In this document: positions 44,988-55,924 of the stretch, in pieces
Layout of the letters: each line of letters opens with the position of its first letter
How positions within the stretch are numbered: the first letter of the stretch is position 1
NCBI GenBank assembly: GCA_014526335.1
Contig: JACTAT010000029.1
Span: forward strand, 1 to 64,000
DNA length: 64,000 nucleotides
Origin: Chrysaora quinquecirrha
Lineage: Eukaryota > Cnidaria > Scyphozoa > Semaeostomeae > Pelagiidae
Reading direction: 5' to 3'
Position numbers and translations under genes: made by a program
Notes under the pieces: model-generated
Seen by the model: the letters and a program-made list of their open reading frames with translations, nothing else
Told to the model about the DNA's origin: nothing
Databases searched by the model: none

Positions 44988-47900
44988 TTTTTATATTTTT
45001 CAGGAAAGAAATTTGTCACCAAGACACTTATCATGTGGCTTAAGGTACTCTTCTTTCGCTTCTTCATGAATTCATATTTGAGACTTTTGTTCTGTTTTTC
45101 TAATCCATTGTTTGTCTTTACAAGAATCTGAAAGGACTGTTGCCTAAATGCCCATACCCATCGCTGCAAAGAGAACAAAACTATTTCATCCTTTTTGAAA
45201 AGTACATGTGATGGAATGCAGGTATGCATGACAAAGCTGTTTCTGAAACATGATGACAAATGTGTTTCTCTGAGAATGTCATGTCATGTGGTTAACACGA
45301 CACGATATCATCATATTTGAACCTTTTTCGTCGAACGGCCACGTTTTTGAAATTTGCAAAATTTTGAGATAAAGAGCTTTCAATGTCAAATTCTTATTGA
45401 GCAGCAAAAATTAAGTCTAGGTGCAAACTTTTACTATCTAGCGAGCGTTTGTTTTCGCATTTGTATTATTGATTTTATGAGCGATCAAAGTTTACGATTA
45501 TATAAGACAGTTGGGGTGAGACTTTGCTAAATTATCGCCTTGGTGACTGTTTTAGTGATAAAACAAGTGATAAATAGCAAATAATTTGGTTGGGTGAAAC
45601 GACCAACCCTCGCCGCCTTTCATCGCAGAGGGTTATTAAAGTTTGGCTGGATATTTTGCTCATCACTTCCAACCGCATTAACCCCGTGAAATGAGTATTC
45701 ACAACATCAAGCAAAATAACACGACCGTGTAGTGTGTGTCCAGCACATTTGTGCGTATAGGTCGGTAAATGTGTATTCTAACAAAATTTAATACCTTGTA
45801 ATAATGTGGTAACCAGTATGTTTTGAACCATTGCTTCAATTTTTCTTTTGTTTTCCAGATAGTGGAAGCATACAGTGCATCGAGAGCTGCTTTGTATTCC
45901 TCAGGTGTAGAAGACTTGGCAATTCGTCGCAGTCTGCCAAGGACCTCTTCCCTGGCATTACTCACACCATTATCGATTTTGCTTACCCATCGTGTCCATG
46001 ATTGCTCCCTGTGAAAGTTGCACACCTAAACCTTGCAGCTGTTAAATGTTCCTTCCACAGCATTGATTTCTTTTTCGTCGAAATCAGTCATGAAAAGGGA
46101 TGGCTTCCAATCGACATTCCAACCTGCGAACACATTCAGCCCTTCTGCAATGCTTTCTGTGGTCTCATGTTCACACACAAAAGCCCCAACGACCTGATAG
46201 TCAACATTTGTCTTTACACAAATGAAAAAGAGAGGAAGAGCGTACTTTGTCGTCTTGTAAGTAGCATCAAGCAGACGAATTGTCCCGTATCGCTGAAGGA
46301 GTTTTGATTATACTCTGTTTGGTATGCAAACAAGAACATCTGGGAATTGTCCCCCTCTGACTTCATCCTGTAGAAAAACTTATCAGTGGGCCTCTCAGTC
46401 TTCCATTGCTCAATTATTGCTTCCTGATTCTTTTGGTCATTCTTTTGAATGCATTAAACGTTGCGTTGCGAGGTACATGTGGTCTGCTACAGATTTAGCT
46501 GTTGGGTGGAACCTTCGATTATCTAAATTTCCCATCGCATCAGCATAGTTTGTTTTCACAAAAGCGGTTAGATGACGCTGCATGTCATGTACTTCTGTAA
46601 CGCCATTGGCAACATGCTCATTGATTACGTTGATTACTGATTTATCCAAAGGTTGAAGAATACCAGCATCCTATAACAATATGTTGAGAAGGTCATTAGA
46701 AATCTAGCTTTAGGCATCCAACAATTTGTGAAACTCGAACAAATATGTCGAAATGGCTAAGAAACCTCAGAAGAAAATCTAAATACTTTTTCAACTGGGA
46801 ATGGTAATGCAAATGTTTAACTTTTTATGGCTGGAAAAAGTGATATATCTTCGTTGATGAAATAGGGTCAGAAATGAGGAAACTTTCTTATACTAAAATC
46901 CTCGCGTTTTGCTCAGTCTTTGGTTTCCTCTTCCCGTCATGGCCAAATTAGAAACTTGAATTGAATTTTGTAGCACGTATTTGCCCAATGTTCATTTATT
47001 TGCCCAAAGGAATGGAGTTTCATAATAGTAATCAAATCAAAGGGTTTTTCAGAATTGGTAAAAATGCACTGCAGTAACATAATGGCGTCGTTCCTCGGCC
47101 AGGTTTCTTACAAAAAGATGTGCTGCAAACGATATTTTAAGCAGATGATACTCCAGCAGATATACGTACTCTCTCAACAACGAATCTGATGCTTGTAGCT
47201 TCCTTCGCTAGAATTTAAGGCAACCACCACCCTATTTCACAATTTAATTAAACTTACAGAAACAAATCTTACCTTTCCCACAGCATGGTTTGTGTGTGCT
47301 TCTTGTTTAGGTAAATTGATAGAGAACTGCTTAATTTTTGTTGTTGATGTTTCTGCATTTAGGACATTTCGTAGAGCAGATGATGCAACTTCTCTTTTGT
47401 ATTTTGTGTCTGAGTCAATCTGGAGAGGATGAAACAAATCATAACTTTTGATTCTTCATGAATATGAAAGTGAAATGTTAGTATTTGGCAATGTTCCTGT
47501 GTGCAACAGTTTAAGTGAGGAGCAGCTTCAAATGAATACCTTAAAATCTGGAAAACTTATCTCTTCTTGGACTGTTATGCGTGCTGTGCACCCAAATTTC
47601 TTTGTTTCTTGAACACAGACCTGCTTCTTTTTGTAGTCATGTGTTTTTTCCTGTAAATGTTAGGGATTCAATTTTCATCACATGTAATTCTCTCTTTGAA
47701 ATAACTAAACTTTAACATAGAATTTTCTAGCAAGTAATGAGAACTACTTTCCAGATTCAGTCGACGATTTAAGGAAAACACACCCTAATATGACGAGTTA
47801 AGGAATATACGCACCCTTTTCTCTTTATTCTTAATTTTTTTGCTTTTGTTCCAATCTTTACCATGCTGGCAATCGTGAATCCTCTTATTTACAACGATGT

Positions 47901-48036
47901 ACGGTATATTATTTGAACCCCAGTTCACTTTGTGTTTCTTTTCAGGATCATAGTCTAAAAATGACAAAATAGTAAACTCAGATGTTTTTAGCTGCCCTAC
48001 CCTTCGAGTAAATAAATTGATTTCGAAAGGATTCAT
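44988..48036 (-). pseudogene. N-terminal half of the MULE-derived gene: FAR1-like and MULE transposase domains
   Basis: Exons 48036-47815, 47650-47540, 47419-47273, 46670-45795 and 45163-44988, all joined in phase 0 with good GT/AG signals. The first two give a FAR1/GCM-like DNA-binding region (HDCQHGKDW, QETKKFGCTARITVQEE). The fourth is a MULE RNase H-fold transposase: LLDATYKTTKYALPLFF, LFMTDFDEKEINAVEGTF and CNFHREQSWTRWV. The fifth has VKTNNGLEKQNKSLKYEF. Lesions: apparent frame changes at A/T runs near 46441-46448 and 46301-46306, and TAG at 46026-46028 within the transposase domain. The frame changes may be sequencing errors; the TAG is harder to explain so. Domesticated or transposon gene unresolved. 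Confidence 0.7.
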
Positions 48037-48120
48037 GTTCTTAAGGGTAAAAAAATAGCAAGTGAATAGCAACATGTTAACAACATAACTGAATAAGTTA
48101 CAAACGTCACATTTGTGTTA

Positions 48121-48512
48121 CACGTTTTTTTTATAAGAAACCTGGCTCGTTCTAAAAGTCCTAGTTTTAAAAGTTTCTTAATTTTTGCCCCAATTTTAGT
48201 TCTAAAAGTTACTTAACAGTTTCTTGATTTAATGGAAATAAATTGCAGTAAAAACGATAAAAAACGTGAATATAGCAAGCAAATTATTAGCATTTTTGTA
48301 TTAAACGGCATTAGCCACGCTGGTGCGAGAAATCGAACGGAAATCGAACGGAATTGATTTCTACGTCCACAAATGTGAAATCAGTATGTTGGAAAACTGA
48401 CACAAAAATTTTTAAGTTTCTTAACTCCTTCCTCCTAGTTCTAAAAGTTTCTTAACTTTTGGGGTGTCTAGTTCTAGGTTTCTTATAAACCGGTTTCTTA
48501 TAAAAAAACGTG
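48121..48512. mobile_element. Tc1/mariner-type MITE, copy 2
   Basis: Same ends and body as 16310-16701 and also bounded by TA on both sides. Lies just upstream of the MULE-derived gene. Confidence 0.8.
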
Positions 48513-48669
48513 TATGGATGAACATAAGTACCTGTATTGCCAAACGTTTTCTGAAGAGTTTTCCATACACAGAATTTGGTTGTTGTTTCAGTTTCAAATG
48601 TATGTATGATTCTATTAACACTCTCAATATTAGTTGTGCGTCCATTAACACCCTAGGTAATGTCTGCGC

Positions 48670-49150
48670 AGTATTGTGGAGGATGTGCAGTAATGTGGAG
48701 GGATTTTCGCAGTAATGTGGAGGGTGTTCAGTAATGTGGAGGGATATCATCAGTAAGGTGGAGGGATTTTTGCAGTAATGTGGAGGATGTTCAGTAATGT
48801 GGAGGGCTATCTTTCAGTAATGTGGAGGGTGCGCAGTAATGTGGAGGGCTATCTTTCAGTAATGTGGAGGGATATCATCAGTAATGTGGCGGTTGCGGAG
48901 TAATGTGGAGGCTATCTTGAAGTAATGTGGAGGCTATCATAAGTAACGTGGAGGGCTATCTTTCAGTAACGTGGAGGATGTTCAGTAATGTGGAGGACTA
49001 TCTTTCTGTAATGTGGTGGCTGCGGAGTATTGTGGAGGCTATCTTAAAGTAATGTGGAGGGCTATCATCAGTGATGTGGAGGGATATCATCAATAATGTG
49101 GTGGTTGCGGAGTAATGTGGAGGGCTATCTTGAAGTAATGTGGAGGGCCC
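48670..49150 (+). repeat. left arm minisatellite of FB3
   Basis: Units of 17-24 bp: AGTAATGTGGAGG plus variable GATATCATC, GCTATCTTTC, GATGTTC or TTGCGG. Inverse complement of the right arm. Confidence 0.9.
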
Positions 49151-49742
49151 GAGTAATCAAGAAGCACTCTCGTAGCGGTTGCCGAGAATTTTCGTTTTTT
49201 AAACGATTCTCATTGACAAGAAATGCAATTCGGAAGCTAAACCGTGCGTTTTTTAGCCATGAGAACCTTCAAACTGCTTTAATATTTCATCATACTGTAT
49301 ATGTGTAAGAATCACAGTTTTGGTTCATTTGCGTAAAATGTCTAATACATATATATTAACAAAACATGAATAAAATATATCTAACATATGATATAAATTA
49401 TCTAATATATGAATACAAATTCGAAGAAGAAAACATTGTTCTTTTTTACAAACGAAGATACAATGAGTTGAGCGATAAACTGATCTGGACATGAATCAGT
49501 GGCAATTTATTTTGTCTCTCTTCCTCAGTCTGATAGCAAGTTTATTCACGTAATATTTCATTCATGTCGTTGTGGTTATCATTTGACACTAATCAAACAG
49601 AAAGGTCACAAACTAAATAGCAATATTTATCTTTTCTGTTCATAACGTCAATTAAAGTTTTTTTGGGTTTGCAAAAATAGATACTACCTTTAGGAGGGCT
49701 TCGAAACAAAAACGAATGTGAATACGTTCTGCTGCCATCACG

Positions 49743-50381
49743 ATGTCCACACGCAAAGGGTTGAGCAAAATAAGGCAAACAAGCAGTATCTTTCGAAGCC
49801 CTGAGCCTGGCTTTAGTAGATTAAGCTCTCCATTTTCAAACATTTTGGATGAAGACAGAAGTTTGAACTTGCCACGACCATTTTATGATACAACAAGATA
49901 TCGAGAAGACGAAGAGGGAGGTGGGCCACGAGTCGTAGAAACCGAATTAGATGGAAGCGATTCATATGAATGTGGGCAAGTATACTCAGAAGATGGTATA
50001 GATGGGACTGTTCTATACCGTCATCTTGACAATTCCAATGATAAGCAGTCCAGCTTTTCTGGCGTTTCAACTAATTATGATATAACCGAGGTTCAAAACG
50101 AAACTTCAGCCACAAATGCAGAAATGGATTTAGAATTTACGGCATCAAACACAATGCCATGTACCTTCCCAAACTGCCCTATGATGTTTCGAAGAAAAGA
50201 TCTGCTCAAGCGTCATTACAAGTCCATCCATGAGGGGGAAAAACTTGCCTGCAACATGTGCACAAATGTCTTTCGTGACAAGGCAGACCTTAAACGGCAC
50301 CAGAATAATGTTCACAACACCGTTCCATTCACATGCAATGCTTCTGGATGTGGTAAGGTCTTCCCAAGCAAAGAACGCTAA
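49743..50381 (+). CDS. truncated C2H2 zinc-finger protein, captured in FB3
   Basis: 213 codons starting MSTRKGLSKIRQTSSIFRS. Residues 1-135 are acidic and Ser-rich without recognised domain. Then come two C2H2 fingers: CTFPNCPMMFRRKDLLKRH and CNMCTNVFRDKADLKRH, each closed by a second His, and the start of a third (CNASGCGKVFPSKE). The third is cut where the inverted arm begins; the arm supplies the TAA stop (CGC|TAA). Upstream 49259-49742 may be the source promoter and 5' UTR. The parent gene is probably a nuclear zinc-finger protein. Whether this copy is expressed is unknown. Confidence 0.7.
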   Translation: MSTRKGLSKIRQTSSIFRSPEPGFSRLSSPFSNILDEDRSLNLPRPFYDTTRYREDEEGGGPRVVETELDGSDSYECGQVYSEDGIDGTVLYRHLDNSNDKQSSFSGVSTNYDITEVQNETSATNAEMDLEFTASNTMPCTFPNCPMMFRRKDLLKRHYKSIHEGEKLACNMCTNVFRDKADLKRHQNNVHNTVPFTCNASGCGKVFPSKER

Positions 50382-50484
50382 AAAACGCACGGTTTAGCTT
50401 CCGAATTGCATTTCTTGTCAATGAGAATCGTTTAAAAAACGAAAATTCTCGGCAACCGCTACGAGAGTGCTTCTTGATTACTCG

Positions 50485-51195
50485 GGCCCTCCACATTACT
50501 TCAAGATAGCCCTCCACATTACTCCGCAACCACCACATTATTGATGATATCCCTCCACATCACTGATGATAGCCCTCCACATTACTTTAAGATAGCCCTC
50601 CACAATACTCCGCAGCCACCACATTACGGAAAGATAGTCCTCCACATTACTGAACATCCTCCACGTTACTGAAAGATAGCCCTCCACGTTACTGATGATA
50701 GCCCTCCACATTACTTCAAGATAGCCTCCACATTACTCCGCAACCACCACATTACTGATGATGTCCCTCCACATCACTGATGATAGCCCTCCACATTACT
50801 TTAAGATAGCCCTCCACAATACTCCGCAGCCACCACATTACGGAAAGATAGTCCTCCACATTACTGAACATCCTCCACGTTACTGAAAGATAGCCTCCAC
50901 GTTACTTATGATAGCCCTCCACATTACTTCAAGATAGCCCTCCACATTACTCCGCAACCGCCACATTACTGATGATATCCCTCCACATTACTGAAAGATA
51001 GCCCTCCACATTACTGCGCACCCTCCACATTACTGAAAGATAGCCCTCCACATTACTGAACATCCTCCACATTACTGCAAAAATCCCTCCACCTTACTGA
51101 TGATATCCCTCCACATTACTGAACACCCTCCACATTACTGCGAAAATCCCTCCACATTACTGCACATCCTCCACAATACTGCGCAGACATTACCT
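50485..51195 (-). repeat. right arm minisatellite of FB3
   Basis: CCTCCACATTACTGATGATA-type units, inverse of the left arm and about 230 bp longer, including an internal block repeated at 50530-50700 and 50760-50940. Confidence 0.9.
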
Positions 51196-51206
51196 AGGGT
51201 GATTAA

Positions 51207-51737
51207 ATGAATCAGTGCAAGTTGAAAACAGTGATGTCCAAGGGTAATTGTGGTGTGAAGTCATAGTGTTGGATCCTGTTTGATAAAATGGATAGTTATC
51301 AAATTGTTCAATTCATATATCATTTGACATTGACTATTATGTTGATAATAAATGCCCATTAAGGAAAATGTCTGATCTCCTTGAAAAGACTTTAAGTAAT
51401 AAAATTTGGCATGAAGGAAGTAATATGGCATGTACATACCTCTGCAAAATTTTCCATAATATGTCAGATTTAAACCAAAATAAATGTGCTAAATTCTCAA
51501 GAATTGCTGTTCCATTATTGGGTTTTTTTTTTCCTGATTGATTTCTCTGAATATTTATTGCTTTTGAACCAGTAAATCTCAAACTAACTATGCTACTTTT
51601 GAAAACTTAGAGAAATTGCTCCATGGAAGATTAGGCCGCAAAATTGTTACCGCCAAAACTTCAAAACTTTGGCGCGAAACTGACCTCGTCCTCACTTGAA
51701 GGCCGCTTGAAGGCGACAGCGGAGCGGAAACGGAGCC
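51207..51737. other. no gene recognised
   Basis: AT-rich, then GC-richer near 51640-51735; nothing recognised. Confidence 0.4.
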
Positions 51738-52283
51738 AGGGGCGGATCCAGGGGAAAATCTGACTACCGCTGAGGGGGCCTGGGGGCGGAGCCCCCAATA
51801 AAATTTTTTGGACAACGCCCCTTTTTTACGAGGGAAACGCCCTTTTTCATCATAGGAAACGCCCTTTCTTAACTGCAAGATTCACCCTGAAAGAAATAAT
51901 TCAAGGTGGATGCATTGTTATAAATAAAAGCATCAAGCTCAAGTTTCGAAGGAACAAGGCAGAATAAGTTTCCGCTTGAAAAATTCTTTATAAAAATTAA
52001 AACGAAAACCTTCAAGTCATATAACCAACAGAACAAGCAAGAAATATAAAACTTAAACTAAACTTAAGAATGGAATAGCAGCTTAACTATAGATAGGCCT
52101 AGGCATCACATAATATCTACCAAAAGTCTATATACAAGGTGGCTTGCCTAGGCCAAACAACACCAAAGTACAGGCATTTACAAGAGTACATTTACAGAAC
52201 GATCTGTCCAGGGCTTGTAAAAATATAGCATAAGGAGGAGGAGAAGCTCAAACAGGGCATTAGTTTTCTATTTCAGAGTTTGT

Positions 52284-52558
52284 TTAGAAATAAAAATTAA
52301 GAATCTGCCGAACAGGGCGCTTTCCCTTTGCTCTGACTTTCTGGCCATCAGGAAATTGCAGCAACCCAGAGTCACACTCAACCAATGTTTTAGGTCTCTT
52401 CTCCTTATCCTTGTCATGTATATTGACTTTTAAATGCTGCTCACATAAATCTTTCAGAATATTGAGCTTCTCCTCCTTTTCTATTAGATCGGGAATAGCA
52501 ATAACTTTACTTAGTTCTTGCAATGGCCAAGCAGGCTTCATCTTGTCACACTGCAAGG
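52284..52558 (-). CDS. possible terminal exon, unknown protein
   Basis: On the minus strand an acceptor-like GCCTTGCAG precedes a frame CDKMKPAWPLQELSKVIAIP that runs about 88 codons through EKRPKTLVECDSGLLQFPD to QILNFYF and stops. It is charged and soluble-looking, with no recognised domain. It could be the last exon of a gene belonging to the enclosing transposon. No upstream exon found. Confidence 0.35.
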
Positions 52559-52926
52559 CCTAAGTGAAGTGTAGAGTAGAAGAAAAATTGAGCACGTGAC
52601 ATGACTCATGTGAGTTTGAATCATTTCATTTCTGCATTTCTGAAGTTCTGGAGCAGTTTCTGAATGTAGGTATCCCCCATGATTGAGCTGAAATCGAGCG
52701 GTAGTGAGCGGTAATGATACGCATCCCCCATGTTAGTTTGGTCATTCTCGCTTGCCATTGGTTGTTATCGTTTTTTTCGATAACAATCGAGCGGTAGTCA
52801 ACTTGGCTGCTCATTGGTTTTCATCAGTTTCAGTATGCATCAAAATAATATAAAGGTGTAGCGTGTGGTACTTAAGAATGAATAGAACAGCACAATTTTA
52901 AAAATTTCAAATCCAAAGCTCAAGAA

Positions 52927-53732
52927 ATGCACAATTTTAATGATTTCAAATCCAAAGCTCAAGAAATGCACAATTTTTTCCTCAATTCCGGTTATCCTGA
53001 CAATATAATAAAAAATGCTCTCACCAAAGTTTTTGATATTTCACGCCACGACGCTCTGTACCAACAACGAAATAATCAAAGCACTAACCGTATTCCACTT
53101 ACCTTAACCTACCACCCACTATACCGTCAAGTCCGCAATATCATAATGCAGAATTACAACATCCTTACTCAATCTCCCGAAACCTCAAATATATTCAAAG
53201 AAAAACCTCTTCTGGCCTACCGTCGTGACACCAATCTTCGAGACCTCCTAGTCAAATCCAACCTTCCATCAGCCCAGCAACCTGGCTCCTCTCCCTGTAA
53301 CCATGGCAATTGTAACACCTGCTCCCACATCGACAACAACAAATCCATCAAGTCCTCTTCTGGTTCCTCTAATTTCACTGTTCGACAACACTTTATCTGT
53401 TCCTCTTCCTGTCTTATCTATTGTATTCGCTGTTCAAAATGCAACATCCTCTACATTGGTGAAACATCCCGTCAGTTGAATAACCGCTTTGGTGAACATC
53501 TCAGAAATGTAAAAATAAGATATACCTCCAACAGAATCACCTAGACGACGCCGACATCAACATCTCCAAACACTTCAACTCCCTAAACCACTCCATCAAC
53601 GACATGAAAGTTCAAGCCCTTACACATGCACCATCAGATTCTAGAGCAAGGAAAACTTTAGAGAATAAAATAATTCATAAACTAGGTACACTAAATCCTC
53701 AGGGACTTAATAAACAGTTCTCGTTTTTATAG
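52927..53732 (+). pseudogene. Penelope-like polyprotein C-terminus with GIY-YIG endonuclease
   Basis: Frame 52927-53544 contains PCNHGNCNTCSHI, ICSSSCLIYCIRCSKCNILY and IGETSRQLNNRFGEH, the Cys-rich linker and GIY-YIG-type nuclease of Penelope-like elements. A frame change after 53510 (in KNVK/IRY, an A run) leads into a second frame to about 53732 with ISKHFNSLNHSINDMKVQ and RKTLENKIIHKLGT, the rest of the domain, ending before a TAG. Reverse transcriptase core missing. Confidence 0.8.
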
Positions 53733-53838
53733 ATCCACGCACAGTATTTGTTTATTTATTTTTCCTGTAAATCTTTATTTTGCCTCGTTTTCAATTTTTT
53801 CTCAAATTACATATATTTGCTATTTTAAATTTAACCGT

Positions 53839-53871
53839 TACTTGAAAAAGGGTAATGCCCGAAACGTCGTA
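53839..53871 (+). ncRNA. degenerate hammerhead-ribozyme-like motif
   Basis: CTTGAAAAAGGGTAATGCCCGAAACGTCG: a GGG/CCC stem II, then GAAAC and a GTC cleavage-type triplet. CTGATGA is replaced by CTTGAAA, so activity is doubtful. Penelope-like elements are known to carry hammerhead motifs in their terminal repeats. Confidence 0.45.
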
Positions 53872-54358
53872 AAATTGTCTCTCTCTTCATGGTACTGAAT
53901 CTTTTTTAAAAATTGTGCTGTTCAGTATGCATCCCCCATGTTGAACTGGCAGTTTGCGAGCATTTCATTGGTCTAGACCAGTTGACTACCGCTCATTACC
54001 GCTCACCTACACATCCCCCCATCCTAAAAACATCGTTGTCATCAGCAACATCGATTATGGACGGATCAACGAAGCTGGGTCAAACCTTTGTGCGGTGTGC
54101 CTTTGTGCATGTGATATTCAGCTGGCGGTTTATGTTCACGAAGCAAAATATCTATAAAGGTGGGAGGAATATGTCAGGACGAGATGAATGTTCGAGTGTT
54201 CTCAAAACTTTGAATATTTAATTGGAAATATATATTTTTCTATTTTTTCTTGAAGATAATCTGACTACCGCTTAAGCGGTAATAGCGGTAGTCTGGATCC
54301 GCCCCTCTAGCGGAGCAACGCTTGCGCATAGCGATTCTCCCGTGCTTTCCCCCGCGGC

Positions 54359-54425
54359 CTTTGGTCATGTGACCTGGTTGAGATGGGTGGGATTTCGTGT
54401 TGACCTTGCTTCTGGCCCAAGTGCG
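54359..54425 (+). repeat. dispersed repeat fragment
   Basis: CCTTTGGTCATGTGACC and following GGTTGAGATGGGTGGG match the inverse of 3495-3540. Confidence 0.65.
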
Positions 54426-54480
54426 CAGCCAAGGGACCTTCTAGAAAAGCAGGCTCGCTCTGACAAAAAAGACAATAGAC

Positions 54481-54690
54481 TTGCAAGCGCGTTTTAGTAT
54501 AAGACTAGCTCGGCCGCTCGCGCTTCGCGCGAGGCGGCCATCGCTGGCTCCTGCGGAGGGCTTCTCCCCGCTTCGCGGCTCGCGGGCGACGCCTCTCGGG
54601 GGCACGTGCTCCGCACGTGCTCTCTCTCCTTGCAAACTCTTCAGGTGGCTCATCCGTGCGCATAGCAGTCGGCTAGGCAAGAAATAAGGT
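54481..54690 (+). repeat. GC-rich repeat-like block
   Basis: Sharp GC-rich block with palindromes such as GCACGTGCTCCGCACGTGC and GCGCTTCGCGC. Unclassified; possibly a SINE or transposon end. Confidence 0.4.
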
Positions 54691-54708
54691 GACTGAAGTC
54701 CTAGATTC

Positions 54709-55840
54709 GCGGGATTTTAGTTGCGATAATCGTTGGTTTTAGTTGCGATAAAAGCATTACGTGAACATCCTACCAGAATAGGAATTTCACAGGGAGAGAG
54801 TAGGAATCTAGAGTGACGTCCAACACCAGGGGGATTTTTGTTGCCAGGCATGATTTTTGAGGGTAAAAAGCATCATGTGACGATCGCACCTGAGTGGGAA
54901 TCTCAGATAAAAATCTAGACTGGTGTAATTCACCTGGGGGATTTGAAATGGTAGCCTTTCTCTGAGGGTACACAGGATCACGTGAAATGTGGATGACATG
55001 GGAATGTAATATGGACAGAACAAATATCGCAAACGTCGTTGCTAAGGGTTTCATTTGCTTAGTTGCTTGGCTGCCCTGTTACTGATTGGCTTGGTTGCTT
55101 AGTTCCAAGTTGCTTGGTTTCCCAGTTGCCCAGTTGCTCGGTTTCTCCGGTTTCCCAGTAGCCCAATTGCTTGGCTACCCTGTTGCTGATTTGGTCGATT
55201 GCTTGGTTCCCAGTTGTTGAGTTTCCAAGTTGCCCAGTTGCTCGATTTCTCAGTTGCCCAGTTGCTGGGTCGCTCAGTTGCGCCGTTGCTCTGGTTGCCC
55301 AGTTGCTTTGTTGCTCAGTTGCTGACTTGCCGAATTTCTTGGTTGCCCCTTTGCTCCGTTTCTTGATTTCCCGGCTGCGCGCTTGCCCAGTTGCTCAGTT
55401 GCGCAGTTGCTCACTTGCCCAATTGCTTGGTTGCCCTGTTGCTGATGTGCTCGGTTGCCTGGCTCCCAGTTACTCGGTTACCCACTTGCCCAGTTGCTCG
55501 GTTTCCCAGTTGCACAGTTGCTCGGTTCCCCAGTTCCGCCGTTGCGGTCATGCAGCAAAGGGATTTTCGTTGGGAACGTGGTTGCAAAGGGTCAAAAGGA
55601 CCTCGTGACCATCCGAGTTCAATTGGAATCTCAAATGAACCGAATGATACCCCGACTGACGTCATGAACCAAAGGGATTTTAGTGGCGAACATCTTACTA
55701 AGGGTAGAAGTAATCACGTGACAATCTGACTTGAATTGGAACCTCATGCAGAGAATATCCAGATTGACGTCATGCACGAAAGGGATTTTAGTTGTCAGCA
55801 ACTTTGGTAAGGGGAGAAAGGATGACGTGACCATCTAAAC
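54709..55840 (+). repeat. six degenerate repeats of about 108 bp
   Basis: Units around 54709, 54818, 54925, 55548, 55660 and 55765 share AAAGGGATTTTAGTTG, TAAGGGTA, CACGTGAC and GGAATCTCA. The array is split by the minisatellite at 55058-55550. Two units carry a full TGACGTCA. Confidence 0.7.
55058..55550 (+). repeat. CCCAGTTGCTCGGTT minisatellite
   Basis: Degenerate units of 8-16 bp, TTGCCCAGTTGCTCGGTT. Not coding though frames are open. Confidence 0.85.
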
Positions 55841-55924
55841 ATAGGGGCCCTATGGACATGTTCGAAGAACGACTCTGGTTGAATATAGCTATTTCGGTCA
55901 AATGATGAAAGATGTTCATCGGTA

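Larger units (their letters stand above)
48649..51201. mobile_element. foldback-like element FB3 with minisatellite arms and captured zinc-finger exon
   Basis: Ends are inverted CACCCTAGGTAATGTCTGCG, flanked by a 5-bp direct repeat ATTAA (48644-48648 and 51202-51206). Arms of AGTAATGTGGAGGGATATC-type units (about 48670-49150 and 50485-51190) continue inward into a non-repetitive inverted part (49146-49258 and 50379-50488, AAAAAACGCACGGTTTAGC). The right arm is longer. The loop 49259-50378 carries a C2H2 zinc-finger coding segment. No transposase. Confidence 0.85.
52842..53920 (+). mobile_element. 5'-truncated Penelope-like element
   Basis: A 13-bp direct repeat TTCAGTATGCATC flanks the insert (52829-52841 and 53921-53933). 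The ends hold inverted AACAGCACAATTTTAAAAA and its complement, and a 39-bp block is repeated at the start (52891-52968). The coding part is the end of a Penelope polyprotein. Nested in the 51738-54305 element. Confidence 0.75.
51738..54305. mobile_element. DNA-transposon-like element bounded by AGGGGCGGATCCAG ends
   Basis: Inverted AGGGGCGGATCCAG near 51738 and CTGGATCCGCCCCT ending 54305, each followed inward by a TGACTACCGCT motif. Inside, AGCGGTAGT-GAGCGGTAATG and CATCCCCCATG motifs recur in inverse order (52690-52800 and 53930-54010). AGCGGAGC lies near both outer ends (51718-51725, 54309-54316), but not directly at the inverted ends. It encloses a possible terminal exon and a Penelope-like insertion. 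Superfamily undecided. Confidence 0.5.
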
